Shown here: positions 1 to 8,808 of the stretch, one piece after another
Position numbering within the stretch: the stretch's first letter is position 1
Layout: every line of letters starts with the position of its first letter
Assembly (NCBI RefSeq): GCF_022810305.1
Contig: NZ_JALGQH010000012.1
Span: 85,409-149,408, forward strand
Source of the DNA: Rhodococcus sp. ARC_M6
Lineage (GTDB): Bacteria; Actinomycetota; Actinomycetes; Mycobacteriales; Mycobacteriaceae
DNA: 64,000 bases
Direction: 5' to 3'
Notes under the pieces: generated by a model
The model's database searches: none
The model's input: the letters and a program-made list of their open reading frames with translations, nothing else
What the model was told of the DNA's origin: nothing
Position numbers and translations under genes: made by a program

Positions 1-3000
1 GACGAGCGCGACGCTCGTCCCGGCGGGGATATGCAGTTCGACATCGGCGAGGGCGTCGACGTCGGCGCCCGAGTACCGGAAGCCCACCTCGCTCAGATGG
101 ACGTCACCGTCGAGGCGTCCCTCCAGCGGGATGAGGTTGTTGCTGTCGGCGGTTTCGATGGAACTCCGGGTGCGGAGCAGATCGCCGATCCGCTTCAGTC
201 CGACATTTGCCTGTTGGTAACCGTCGAACACCTGCGAAAGCTGCTGGATGGGTCCGAACAGCAAACCCAGATACAGAACGAACGCGATCAGTACACCGAC
301 CGACGTCGAACCGTCGGCTACCTGCCGGGCTCCGACGAAGACGACTCCGGCAAGCGCGATGTCCGAGAGGAAGGCGATGAACGGGAAGTACAACGAGATC
401 GCACGTTGCGAGCGCATACGTGATCGGCGATAGCTTTCGGACCGTTCCGCGAATCGTCGTGCCGCTCCCTCTTCGCGTCGATAAGCCTGGGATGCCCGCA
501 AACCCGTGACGTTCTCCTGGAAATCCGCATTGACGACGGAAATCCGCTCACGAGATTGGGTGTACGCCACCGAGGAGATTTTGCGGAAGATCACTGTCGA
601 GACGATCAGCGGGGGAATGACGGCCAGCGCGACCAACGCCAGAGTCACATCAGTGACCAGGAGCGCGATCGAGATGCCGCCGACCGTCAGGACGCTCACG
701 ATTGCCGTCGACATTCCGGTTTGGATGAACGAGGACAGTGCGTCGACGTCGGTGGTCATCCGCGTCATGATGCGGCCGGAGAGTTCACGTTCGTAGTAGT
801 CGAGTCCGAGTCGCTGAAGGTGTGCGTAACTGCGGACGCGAAGTCCGAACAGGACGCGTTCACCGGCACGAGCGGTCAGAACTGTCATCGCTGCGACTAT
901 CGCCCAGTCCGCAGCCACCAACACGGCGCCGAGTACTGCCGCGATGGTCAGTGTCGAGGGGTTTTCGGTGACCACCCCGTGGTCGATTGCGTATCGGACC
1001 AGTGACGGGAACGCGATGGTTGCAGCCGAGTCGAGTGCCAGAGCAGCGACTACTGCCAGGAGGATCCAGCGGACCGGCCGGAGGATGCGTAGGAGGGAGA
1101 ACTCCGAATCGGATTCGCGCAGGCTCTCGGTTGCAATTGCGGGAACTTCCCGAGCGGGCGGTAATGCATCTACCGCGGCTTGCAATGAGGGCGTGATTGC
1201 GAGACCGGATTCGACGCTGGAATTCCCGGAGTCCGATACGGCCGGCCATAGCTGCTCGGCGGTGGGTTCGTCGTGGTTGTTTTCAGGCGCGGCTCCGTTG
1301 CCGTCGATGTCGACGGGTGTATCGCCGAGAGCCGAGAACAGTGTCCGAAAGAGTGCACAGCGGGTTTCCAGTTCGTCGACAGTGCCCGAGTCGATGATCC
1401 GTCCGCCGTCGAGTACCGCGACCCGATCGGCGAGGGTGAGGGTTGATCGTCGGTGCGCGAGGATCAGCGTCGTTTGCTTGCGACGGGCTCGGAAAGCGTC
1501 GAAGATCGCGGCCTCGGTCGCGGCGTCCACAGCCGAGGTGGCATCGTCGAGGACCAGAATCCGGGGGTTCACCAGCAGTGCTCGGGCAAGCGCGATGCGT
1601 TGGCGTTGGCCGCCGGAGAGTGTCAGGCCACGTTCACCGACAACGGTGTCGTAGCCGTCGGTCAGCGCTTCGATGAAGTCGTCGGCATGCGCCATGGCTG
1701 CCGCTGCCCGGATGTCGTCGTCGGACGCGTCGCTGCGGCCCAATGCGATGTTGGACGCAATGGTGTCCGAGAACAGAAATGGTTCGTCGAAAGCGAGGCT
1801 GACCGCGGAGCGGATTTGATCGCTTCGAAGGTCACTGATCGGTAGTGATTCCATAGCTGCATCGAGCCGGATCGAGCCTGATTCGGGTGCGTAGAACCGG
1901 GGGAGCAGGAGCGCAAGCGCAGTCTTTCCGGAACCCGCCGGCCCGACGACGGCGACGGTTTCGCCGGGTTCGATACGCAGGTTGAATCCGGACAGGACTT
2001 GGCGGTCGGAATCGAATCCGAAGGTGACGTTCTCGAAGGTGACGCCGAGGGGACCTTCGGGAAGTTCGCGGGGATGCGGGGGATCGGCAATATCGGGTTG
2101 CGCGCCGATGACGTCGTAGACCCGTTCGACGGCGGCGCGCGCGAGTTGGGCCATCACGACCACCGAGGACAGTGTGCGGGTCACCCCGGTCATGGTCACG
2201 ATGTAGGTCGCGAACGCGAGGAACGTTCCGATGGTGATCCGGTCGTGGAGTGCGAGATAGCCGCCGACCGCGATGACGGCGACTTGCCCTAGTTGGGGCA
2301 GTGCAGCCATCGTCGGAGTGAATTTGGCGTTGAGTCGTGCGACGCGCATTCGTTCGCCGTAGAGCGTTCGGCTGTGGGTCTCGAGCTGATCGATTGCCAG
2401 CTCTTCCTGGCCGAACCCCTTGACGACGCGGACTCCGGTGACGGTTTCCTCGACGTGCTGGGCGAGATCGGCAGCGCGTTGCTGGGCAGACCAGGTGGCG
2501 GCGTAGAGCGTCGGGCGCATCAGGAAGACGACCAGGCCGACGGCCGGAATGATCGCCAGCGCGATGAGCGTCAGCAGCGGAGAGAGCCACGCCATGATGC
2601 CGATGGCCAGCACGAATTGCAGCAATGCGCCGGCCGACATGGGAACCATTGCGAGCAGACCCTGGACGAGTTGAAGATCGGAAATCGAGCGCGAGACAAC
2701 CTGGCCGGTGCGTATCTCGTCCTGCCCGCGGCCGTCGAGGCGCTGGAGCGAGCCGAGTAACGCGAGCCGTAAGTCATGTTGAACATTGAGGGAGAGTCGA
2801 CCGGCCAGCATGCGTCGGCCGTACTGACAGGTGAAGCGCACGATCGCTAATGCGACGATAGCCAGGGCGGCGATCGCGATGACCTTTTCGGCGTTCTGGT
2901 CGTCTGCGGCATCGATTGCGTAGCGAGTGAGCAATGGAAAGGAAATGTCGATGGTTGCTGCCACCACCGTCACGGCGAGCGCGCCGATCACCGTCCCGCG

Positions 3001-3063
3001 GCTACGCCAGCAGGCGTGTACCAGTCGGCGTATCCAACCTGGGTGTTGCGCGCTCGTGTTCAT
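1..3063 (-). CDS. Fused double ABC exporter (Rv0194-like), 3' end outside window
   Basis: Inner-membrane ABC exporter with two transmembrane-ATPase halves in one chain. The related mycobacterial Rv0194 type exports drugs or lipophilic compounds. The ATG at 3063 opens a frame without a stop down to base 1, so about 1,021 residues are visible. Residues 20-330 form the first membrane domain. Walker A GPAGSGKT has its lysine near residue 380, and LSGGQRQR follows near 480. An acidic linker (about 560-650) leads into a second membrane domain. The frame leaves the window at IPAGTSVALV, the strand just before the second Walker A. It lies 38 bases after the permease gene ending at 3102, so cotranscription is likely. 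The substrate cannot be read from sequence. Confidence 0.9.
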   Translation of the reverse strand, partial: MNTSAQHPGWIRRLVHACWRSRGTVIGALAVTVVAATIDISFPLLTRYAIDAADDQNAEKVIAIAALAIVALAIVRFTCQYGRRMLAGRLSLNVQHDLRLALLGSLQRLDGRGQDEIRTGQVVSRSISDLQLVQGLLAMVPMSAGALLQFVLAIGIMAWLSPLLTLIALAIIPAVGLVVFLMRPTLYAATWSAQQRAADLAQHVEETVTGVRVVKGFGQEELAIDQLETHSRTLYGERMRVARLNAKFTPTMAALPQLGQVAVIAVGGYLALHDRITIGTFLAFATYIVTMTGVTRTLSSVVVMAQLARAAVERVYDVIGAQPDIADPPHPRELPEGPLGVTFENVTFGFDSDRQVLSGFNLRIEPGETVAVVGPAGSGKTALALLLPRFYAPESGSIRLDAAMESLPISDLRSDQIRSAVSLAFDEPFLFSDTIASNIALGRSDASDDDIRAAAAMAHADDFIEALTDGYDTVVGERGLTLSGGQRQRIALARALLVNPRILVLDDATSAVDAATEAAIFDAFRARRKQTTLILAHRRSTLTLADRVAVLDGGRIIDSGTVDELETRCALFRTLFSALGDTPVDIDGNGAAPENNHDEPTAEQLWPAVSDSGNSSVESGLAITPSLQAAVDALPPAREVPAIATESLRESDSEFSLLRILRPVRWILLAVVAALALDSAATIAFPSLVRYAIDHGVVTENPSTLTIAAVLGAVLVAADWAIVAAMTVLTARAGERVLFGLRVRSYAHLQRLGLDYYERELSGRIMTRMTTDVDALSSFIQTGMSTAIVSVLTVGGISIALLVTDVTLALVALAVIPPLIVSTVIFRKISSVAYTQSRERISVVNADFQENVTGLRASQAYRREEGAARRFAERSESYRRSRMRSQRAISLYFPFIAFLSDIALAGVVFVGARQVADGSTSVGVLIAFVLYLGLLFGPIQQLSQVFDGYQQANVGLKRIGDLLRTRSSIETADSNNLIPLEGRLDGDVHLSEVGFRYSGADVDALADVELHIPAGTSVALV

Positions 3064-3101
3064 CGCGATCCACGGTAGACCCGGGTGCAGACAGGCTTCG
3101 C

Positions 3102-3875
3102 TCAGGTGATGTCGCGGGTCCTCGTGCGCAGCCAGCCGGCGCCGGCGAAAGCGACAACCCAGGCGACCAGGACCATCGGCGCATTCGGCCAGGACGTAAA
3201 CCAATCGAGCTCGACCGACGGTCCCGCATTGACGATGGTGCCGACGGCCGCCGATCCTGGCAATGCGGTTCCGATTCCGTCGGCGCCGACAGCGCCGAGC
3301 AGTGCTCGGAGAATCCACTCGCCGACCAGGAACCACAGCGTCACCGACAGAACGCCGGCCATCGAGGAACCTGTGAGCAGTGTGAAGCCGGCTCCGATCA
3401 GTGCCCACAAGGCGCAGGCGAGAATTCCCGCACCGCAGATAGCGAATAGGTCGGTTGTGAAACCGAAGTCGCGATTGAACAAGAACATCGCGCCGATGCC
3501 CACGACTTGTACAGCGAGCGCGTAGCCGACAGCGAAGGCCGCGATGACACCCAGCTTGGCGGCAATCACGCCGTCACGCCCGTGCGCGGTGAGGAACGTG
3601 GTGGCGAGAGTTTTGTGCGTGAATTCGTTTGCAACAGTGACCGCGCCGAGGATCGTCGCGAAGACGAGGGCGACGACCGAGGATCCGCCGAGCACGATTG
3701 CCGTCGACGCAAGATTGACGTCGAAGGAGGCGTCAGCTGAATCGGCAATGGACTGGACGAGCGGCCGAGTGATCGATCCGGAAAGGAAAGCGATGCCGAC
3801 AGGCGCCAGTGCGAGCGCCCACCAGGTGCGCAGGGTCAGGACCTTCTTCATTTCAGCCTGAACGAGAGTCGTCAT
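3102..3875 (-). CDS. ABC-2 type permease subunit
   Basis: Membrane half of a two-part ABC transporter, 257 residues with about six hydrophobic segments. The short N-terminus (MTTLVQAEMKKVLTLRTWW) runs straight into the first helix, as in ABC-2/NatB-like permeases. The motif VANEFTHKTLATTFLTAHGR around residues 82-100 is the usual cytoplasmic loop after helix 2 of this family. Its ATG overlaps the stop of the upstream ATPase gene (ATGA at 3872-3875), which implies translational coupling and one complex with that ATPase. The transported compound is unknown. Confidence 0.88.
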   Translation of the reverse strand: MTTLVQAEMKKVLTLRTWWALALAPVGIAFLSGSITRPLVQSIADSADASFDVNLASTAIVLGGSSVVALVFATILGAVTVANEFTHKTLATTFLTAHGRDGVIAAKLGVIAAFAVGYALAVQVVGIGAMFLFNRDFGFTTDLFAICGAGILACALWALIGAGFTLLTGSSMAGVLSVTLWFLVGEWILRALLGAVGADGIGTALPGSAAVGTIVNAGPSVELDWFTSWPNAPMVLVAWVVAFAGAGWLRTRTRDIT

Positions 3876-4891
3876 CGTTGCCCTCCCGAGGGTCCGTATC
3901 CGGTTGGCCCGAAGTATCCGGACGGGGGACCGTACTGCCCCGAAGGTGGGCCGTAGCCGACAGGGGCGACGGAAAATTGTGGTGTGGTCATCGAAATGAA
4001 CAGTTGCTCGAGATCGCCGTGATCGGTAAAAACGTCGAAGATGGTCACGCCGGAGGCAGCCGAAACGGGCACCAGCGCGGAACTGTCGGTGCCGCTGACC
4101 GCCAGTCTTCCGTCCTGCATGATCTGTACGTCGGTGATTCCGCGGGCCGCCAGGGCCGTCGCGAACAGCGGCGGGTTGGAGCAGGCGACGACGAGTCGGC
4201 TTCGACGCGACGCGCGGAGGCTGTCGATGCTTCCTTCGTAGACCAGGGAACCGGAGCTCACGATGACCACGTGGTCGATCATCGCCTCCACTGCGCTCAG
4301 GGTCTCGCTCGATATCAATACTGTTCGCCCGGATGCGGCGAACGTCTGTAAGAACTGACGCAGCCAGACGATGCCTTCGCGGTCGAGTCCGTGGACGGGT
4401 TCGTCGAGTACCAGAATCTCTGGATCACCGAGCATTGCGGTGGCAAGTGCGAGTCGTTGCTTCATGCCCAGCGAGAACAATGCGGTTTTGCGATCGGCGG
4501 ACGACTCGAGCCCGACCAACGCGACAACCTGCGCGACGCGCGTTGCCGGCATTCCGATAGCCGCGGCGTAGATCTCGAGATGTGCGCGCGGCGTCCGCGC
4601 GGGATGGATACCGCTGTTGTCGAGAACTGCTCCGATGGTGCGGGCCGGCGACGGTAGTCGCGACAGGGGCAGGCCGTTGACGGTCGCGGAACCTTCGGTG
4701 GGTGACACCAGACCGAGCAGCATGCGCAGGGTGGTGGTCTTTCCCGCACCGCCACGCCCGAGGAAACCGGTGATGGAGCCCGCCGGGGCATCGAAGCTGA
4801 GGTCGTTGACTGCCCGCACCGTCTTGAACGTCTTGGTCAACCCTCGAATTTCAATGGGCGCGGAGACTCGCCCCGATGCAGTTCTGGTCAA
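3872..4891 (-). CDS. ABC transporter ATPase subunit, partner of the ABC-2 permease
   Basis: Cytoplasmic ATPase that powers the permease encoded next to it. It shows Walker A GRGGAGKTTTL, signature FSLGMKQRL, Walker B ILVLDEP and the D-loop HGLD. I chose TTG at 4891 (339 residues) because AGGAG lies five bases upstream and the ABC fold begins soon after (IEIRGLTKTF). A longer GTG start at 5029 would overlap the next gene. The C-terminal tail is rich in Gly, Pro and Tyr (repeats of GYGPPSG type), which is unusual for this family and may be an interaction tail. The stop overlaps the permease start. Confidence 0.85.
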   Translation of the reverse strand: MTRTASGRVSAPIEIRGLTKTFKTVRAVNDLSFDAPAGSITGFLGRGGAGKTTTLRMLLGLVSPTEGSATVNGLPLSRLPSPARTIGAVLDNSGIHPARTPRAHLEIYAAAIGMPATRVAQVVALVGLESSADRKTALFSLGMKQRLALATAMLGDPEILVLDEPVHGLDREGIVWLRQFLQTFAASGRTVLISSETLSAVEAMIDHVVIVSSGSLVYEGSIDSLRASRRSRLVVACSNPPLFATALAARGITDVQIMQDGRLAVSGTDSSALVPVSAASGVTIFDVFTDHGDLEQLFISMTTPQFSVAPVGYGPPSGQYGPPSGYFGPTGYGPSGGQR

Positions 4892-4944
4892 AGCTGCTCC
4901 TGCGTCGACGGCTGTTATCTGTTCCGAGCGTACGGCCCGCGAGG

Positions 4945-5706
4945 TTATCTGCGGAGTACCCGTGCGGTGTCGGCGCCGTCGGAGGTAAATGGATCGTCGG
5001 CGGGCATGACGATCAGATGATCGGTCCACCTCGTGGGTGCCGGACCGAATGCCTCGCGCGCATTCTTGACGACGCCCTTGCCGATCACGCGGTTGCCGGC
5101 GCCACCGATGACGGCGCCGATGCCGGCGGGAATCAACTTGCCGAGGATGAGGGCACTGCGCTTCGCAGCGTATTTTGTCACGAACTTGCGCACCAGAGTG
5201 CTGTTCATTCCTCGCATGGTGGAACCGGGGATCTTGCTGGTGATGGCCGTGCCCCAGTTCTTGGCAGTCACACCGGTTACTTTCTGGACGATCTCCATGC
5301 CCGATTCACCGAGCGCGACGGCCAGTACCAGGGCCCGTCGTTGCTGGTGATTTTCGACCGAGATGCCGTGGACCGAGGCAACTGCGAGAGTGAGGAGCGC
5401 CGACGCTTCGAGGAAGAAGGCGGACTCTGCTCCGACAGCGGCGATAGACGCAACTGTGCCGACTCCGGGGACGGCCGCGGTGGCTCCGACGGCGCTGCCA
5501 CTGCCGGTCACGGCGAGGAGGAACATCTTTTCCATGCGGGCAACGATCTGAGCCGGGGTTTCGTCGGGATGTGACCTACGGACGTGATTTACGTACTTGG
5601 CGACGGCTGGAGCTTGGAGTCGGCTGCCGTTGTCGAGAACGGCGACGAGGATCTTCTCGATCCGTCCGGCGTCGTTGCTGATCACGGTGTTCGTAGACTT
5701 GGCCAT
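4945..5706 (-). CDS. Glycine/alanine-rich membrane protein, possibly EcsC-like
   Basis: A 253-residue protein with a charged N-terminal third and alanine/glycine-rich hydrophobic stretches (GSAVGATAAVPGVGTVASIA near residue 80; LIPAGIGAVIGGAGN near 205). The overall pattern recalls EcsC-family proteins, but this is a weak resemblance and the function is unknown. The ATG at 5706 is supported by GGAGGGG eight bases upstream; longer in-frame starts lack a ribosome site. It sits 53 bases upstream of the ABC ATPase on the same strand and may be part of that operon. A short divergent promoter region separates it from the VOC gene at 5838. Confidence 0.7.
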   Translation of the reverse strand: MAKSTNTVISNDAGRIEKILVAVLDNGSRLQAPAVAKYVNHVRRSHPDETPAQIVARMEKMFLLAVTGSGSAVGATAAVPGVGTVASIAAVGAESAFFLEASALLTLAVASVHGISVENHQQRRALVLAVALGESGMEIVQKVTGVTAKNWGTAITSKIPGSTMRGMNSTLVRKFVTKYAAKRSALILGKLIPAGIGAVIGGAGNRVIGKGVVKNAREAFGPAPTRWTDHLIVMPADDPFTSDGADTARVLRR

Positions 5707-5837
5707 CGCACTGCCCCCTCCGCAGGTGTCCCACTCGGAATCGAGGTGGACTTCGCCTTCGAGAATAGGGGAAGTTTCCGTAGCAGAGCGGGTGGTACTT
5801 GTCATACACACATATCTGAAACTACGAGGAGATGACA

Positions 5838-6239
5838 ATGAGCGAGACTTCGAGAACATCGAGCGCAAGAATCTGGCCGACGTTGGTGTACACCGATGCG
5901 CGTGAGGCTATTCGGTTTCTCGTGAGTGCCTTCGGATTTGTGGAGAAGGCCGTGTACGGGGACGGTGATGTTGTTCATCATGCGCAGCTCGATTGGCCCG
6001 GCGGCGGCGGGATCATGCTGGGTTCGCCGCGCAAAGATTCTGCGATCTCGGGACTTCCGGCCGGCGTGGGATCGGTGTACATCGTCGTAGATGACGCCGA
6101 CACACTCCATGATCGAGCCGCCGCTGCCGGGGCCACGATCACGCAGGGGCTTCGTGACGAGGACTACGGCTCACGAGGCTTTACGTGTCGTGATCCGGAG
6201 GGTGTGTATTGGAGTTTCGGAACGTACACGGGGGAGTAG
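5838..6239 (+). CDS. VOC (glyoxalase/bleomycin-resistance) family protein
   Basis: A single-domain vicinal-oxygen-chelate protein of 133 residues, of the PhnB-like kind. It opens IWPTLVYTDAREAIRFLVSAFGF and ends TCRDPEGVYWSFGTY, the two ends of the paired beta-alpha-beta-beta-beta modules. Such proteins bind small molecules or metals; the ligand is unknown here. Of two ATGs four bases apart in phase, the second (5838) is preferred because AGGAG lies seven bases before it but only one base before the first. It is transcribed away from the 4945-5706 gene and converges on the reductase gene at 6277. Confidence 0.85.
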   Translation: MSETSRTSSARIWPTLVYTDAREAIRFLVSAFGFVEKAVYGDGDVVHHAQLDWPGGGGIMLGSPRKDSAISGLPAGVGSVYIVVDDADTLHDRAAAAGATITQGLRDEDYGSRGFTCRDPEGVYWSFGTYTGE

Positions 6240-6276
6240 ATCTCGAGATTGCTCGATGTGTCGCGTTGCCCAGTGT

Positions 6277-7305
6277 TTATCGAGTGGCCCAGTGCTCCGG
6301 CGGCACGATTTCCGATGGAATGGGCGGATGCGGCGCGGTGCCGTTCCCGAACGGGCGGCCGCCTAGCTGTTCGCGGCCGTGCGGTTCGAGCCAGTGCGTC
6401 AATTCCGGTCCCTTGGGCACGATCTGGGTGGGATTGATGTCGGAATGAACGATGTAGTAGTGCGCCTTGATCTGGGCGAAATCGATGGTGTCGCCGAAGC
6501 CGGGGGTTTGGAAGAGATCGCGGGCGTAGTCCCACAGCACCGGCATTTCGGTGAGTTTGCTTCTGTTGCACTTGAAGTGGCCGTGGTAGACGGGGTCGAA
6601 CCGTACGAGCGTGGTGAACAGCCGGACATCAGCTTCGGTGATGGTGTCACCAACCAGAAAGCGTTGCTGTGCAAGACGTTCCGTTAGCCAGTCCAGCCGG
6701 TTGAACAGCTGGTCGTAAGCCTTGTCGTAGGCTTCCTGTGACCCGGCGAAACCGCAGCGATAGACACCGTTGTTGACGTCGCGGAATATGAGGTCGGCTA
6801 CTTCGTCGATCTCGGCGCGGAGCGCTACCGGATAGAGGTCGGGTGCCCCCTCGCGGTGGTACTTCTTCCATTCGGTGGACAGATCCAGAGTTATCTGCGG
6901 ATAGTCGTTGGTCACCACTTTGCCGGTGGCGACCTCCACCATGGCGGGTACCGTGATGCCGCGAGGATACTCGGGATCGCGTGCCAGATAGGCGTCTTGC
7001 AGCCGGGGGATTTTCAGGACCGGATCGATACCGCCGGGGTCGAGATCGAAAGTCCAACTGCGCTTGTCGTGGACGGGGCCGCAGATCCCCATCGACAGAA
7101 CATCTTCCAGGCCGAGGAGTCGGCGGACTATGATCGCGCGATTTGCCCAGGGGCATGCGCGCGCGACGACCAGTCGGTAGCGCCCCGGTTCTACGGGGTA
7201 CCCGTCGCGGCCGTCTTCGGTGATCCGTGTCGGGATGTAGTTGGTGTCGCGCTTGAATTCGCGGCCACCTTCGGCGTTCGTGGCACTGGAAGATTCGGAT
7301 TCCAT
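6277..7305 (-). CDS. Glutathionyl/mycothiol-hydroquinone reductase-like transferase (YqjG/ECM4 family)
   Basis: Cytosolic thiol transferase of the xi-class GST family, 342 residues, close to the usual family length. The catalytic motif CPWANR places the nucleophilic cysteine at residue 51. The flanking motifs YRLVVARA before it and VTNDYPQI later are typical of YqjG/ECM4. Family members reduce thiol-hydroquinone adducts. Since Rhodococcus uses mycothiol, the physiological thiol is probably mycothiol (inference). The all-helical C-terminal domain (about residues 165-325) is complete. The ATG at 7305 has AAGAG about eight bases upstream. Confidence 0.92.
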   Translation of the reverse strand: MESESSSATNAEGGREFKRDTNYIPTRITEDGRDGYPVEPGRYRLVVARACPWANRAIIVRRLLGLEDVLSMGICGPVHDKRSWTFDLDPGGIDPVLKIPRLQDAYLARDPEYPRGITVPAMVEVATGKVVTNDYPQITLDLSTEWKKYHREGAPDLYPVALRAEIDEVADLIFRDVNNGVYRCGFAGSQEAYDKAYDQLFNRLDWLTERLAQQRFLVGDTITEADVRLFTTLVRFDPVYHGHFKCNRSKLTEMPVLWDYARDLFQTPGFGDTIDFAQIKAHYYIVHSDINPTQIVPKGPELTHWLEPHGREQLGGRPFGNGTAPHPPIPSEIVPPEHWATR

Positions 7306-7374
7306 GAAAGGCTCTTTTCCTCGGCGGTATTGACGGCCGACTCCGCGTAGAACTGTGCCAGCGTGTTTTACACG

Positions 7375-8070
7375 CTACGCGGAAAGGATCGCCACTGTTG
7401 CGTGTATTCCGAGGATTGTGAAACCTAATTCCCGGGCGATTGCCGCGCCGCCGCGGTGCCCGTCGGGGATGCGGAGTTGTGGTACGAGGCCCGCATCGAG
7501 GGCGTCCTCGGTGGCGAGAAAAGTTGTGCCGCAAGCTAATTTGTGTCGACGATGTGCCGGAACCGTGAGCATCGTGAGGTCTGCGACAAACCCTTGGAAC
7601 TCTCGGTAAGCGGCGCAGGAGAGGGGTTGGTGGTCATCGTTCAAAGCGGTGAACCAGCGTTCGCGGTCATCCAGATCAGCAACAACAGCGTCGTCCGGTG
7701 GGCAGGCCTGCGCGACCGCGAGTGCGTCGGCACGCTCGTGGGAGATCAGAAGTTGTTCTGTGGGAACGGTGTCCGTGTAGTCGGAGAGGAAGGCGAGATC
7801 GGTGTGCGATGCGATCCGGCCGCCATGATCCTTGGTCAGTTCGAGCAGGAGTGGCGGTTCCAACAATGTGCCGATGTCCGCATCGGCGGTGCGTTCCATG
7901 AACCATCGCGGCCCGACGACGGCGTCGGCGTCGGCAAGTCGAAGTATGTGGATCACTTCGGTGGTGTCTTCGATGACCCTGGCGGTATGGGTCGCTCGCA
8001 AGGCCGAATCGCCCAGTCCGAGGTGCCTGGCCCACGCGAGTCGAATGATGTCGAGGTGATGTTCGTCCAC
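7375..8070 (-). CDS. GNAT-fold acetyltransferase-like protein
   Basis: A 231-residue protein whose C-terminal half resembles a GNAT acetyltransferase: a beta-strand (FVADLTMLTVPAHRR), an acyl-CoA-loop-like stretch (RRHKLACGTTFLATEDAL) and a final LGFTILGIHATVAI strand. The N-terminal half is less typical. The substrate is unknown. Translation probably starts at GTG 8070; no strong ribosome site precedes it. It is divergent from the padR/MFS operon and 69 bases from the reductase gene downstream. Confidence 0.7.
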   Translation of the reverse strand: MDEHHLDIIRLAWARHLGLGDSALRATHTARVIEDTTEVIHILRLADADAVVGPRWFMERTADADIGTLLEPPLLLELTKDHGGRIASHTDLAFLSDYTDTVPTEQLLISHERADALAVAQACPPDDAVVADLDDRERWFTALNDDHQPLSCAAYREFQGFVADLTMLTVPAHRRHKLACGTTFLATEDALDAGLVPQLRIPDGHRGGAAIARELGFTILGIHATVAILSA

Positions 8071-8123
8071 GACGGAGAACGCTATCGCATTCTTCGGGTT
8101 GATTCAGGTGGTGCATGGCCGTA

Positions 8124-8153
8124 TATTCCGTACCGACTATTTGGCGTGGAATA
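8124..8153. promoter_or_regulatory. Possible PadR operator (TATTCC-N18-GGAATA)
   Basis: Perfect 6-base inverted arms TATTCC (8124-8129) and GGAATA (8148-8153) lie in the gap between the divergent acetyltransferase and padR genes, 30 bases before the padR ATG. Autoregulation by PadR is common, so this is a reasonable operator candidate, but the arms are short. Confidence 0.35.
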
Positions 8154-8182
8154 ATTGAGGATCTCAACCCGGGAGGGTAATC

Positions 8183-8806
8183 ATGGACGATGTTTCTCTG
8201 ACCCCTCTGGGCATCGTCATTCTCGGTTTGCTGGCTGAACGGCCGATGCACCCCTACGAGATGTACCAACTGGCCTCGGTGCGACGTGGTGATCAGTTGG
8301 TCAAGATCAAACCCGGGTCGCTCTATCACACGGTCGGTCGACTCGAGCAGCAGAAGCTGCTCGCTTCCATCGGTACGGACCGTGAAGGAAATCGGCCGGA
8401 GCGAACGACGTACGCGATCACAGCTTCGGGTCGGGCAGCGCTCGAGCATCAGTTGCGTGACATGTTGGCCGTTCCGGTTCGTGAGTATCCGCGCCTGCCG
8501 CTCGCGTTGGCCGAGATGCACAATCTGTCGGCCGAGACGGCGTGCGAGATGCTGCGTTTCCGGATCGGTCACCTCGATGCCACGATCGCTGATTTCGACC
8601 GGACCCATTGCCAACCACCGGCAGTCGAGAAGCCTCGAATCTTCACGGTGGGTGGCGACTACGTCCGGGCGATGACCATCGCCGAGCGTGAGTGGCTGAG
8701 CGCGTTGGTTGCCGAAATCGAGACCGGTGAATTGCCTTGGCTTTCACAAGAACTCCTCGACCGCCATGTCGGCTTCGCAAGCCCTGGCACACCTACTAAG
8801 GACTGA
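8183..8806 (+). CDS. PadR family transcriptional regulator
   Basis: DNA-binding repressor of 207 residues. Residues 5-90 form the PadR winged helix (TPLGIVILGLLAERPMHPYEM, then KIKPGSLYHTVGRLEQQKLL). A long helical C-terminal region resembles the Vir_act_alpha_C dimerisation domain. GGGAGGG sits seven bases before the ATG. The stop is only two bases from the start of the MFS exporter, so the two genes form an operon. The likely role is to control that exporter, released by a compound the pump exports (inference from context). Confidence 0.92.
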   Translation: MDDVSLTPLGIVILGLLAERPMHPYEMYQLASVRRGDQLVKIKPGSLYHTVGRLEQQKLLASIGTDREGNRPERTTYAITASGRAALEHQLRDMLAVPVREYPRLPLALAEMHNLSAETACEMLRFRIGHLDATIADFDRTHCQPPAVEKPRIFTVGGDYVRAMTIAEREWLSALVAEIETGELPWLSQELLDRHVGFASPGTPTKD

Positions 8807-8808
8807 AG

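Noticed and set aside
4945..5029. Longer GTG start for the ABC ATPase, overlapping the EcsC-like gene
   Set aside because: The extra residues are Arg-rich antisense-like sequence, and TTG 4891 has a well-placed AGGAG.
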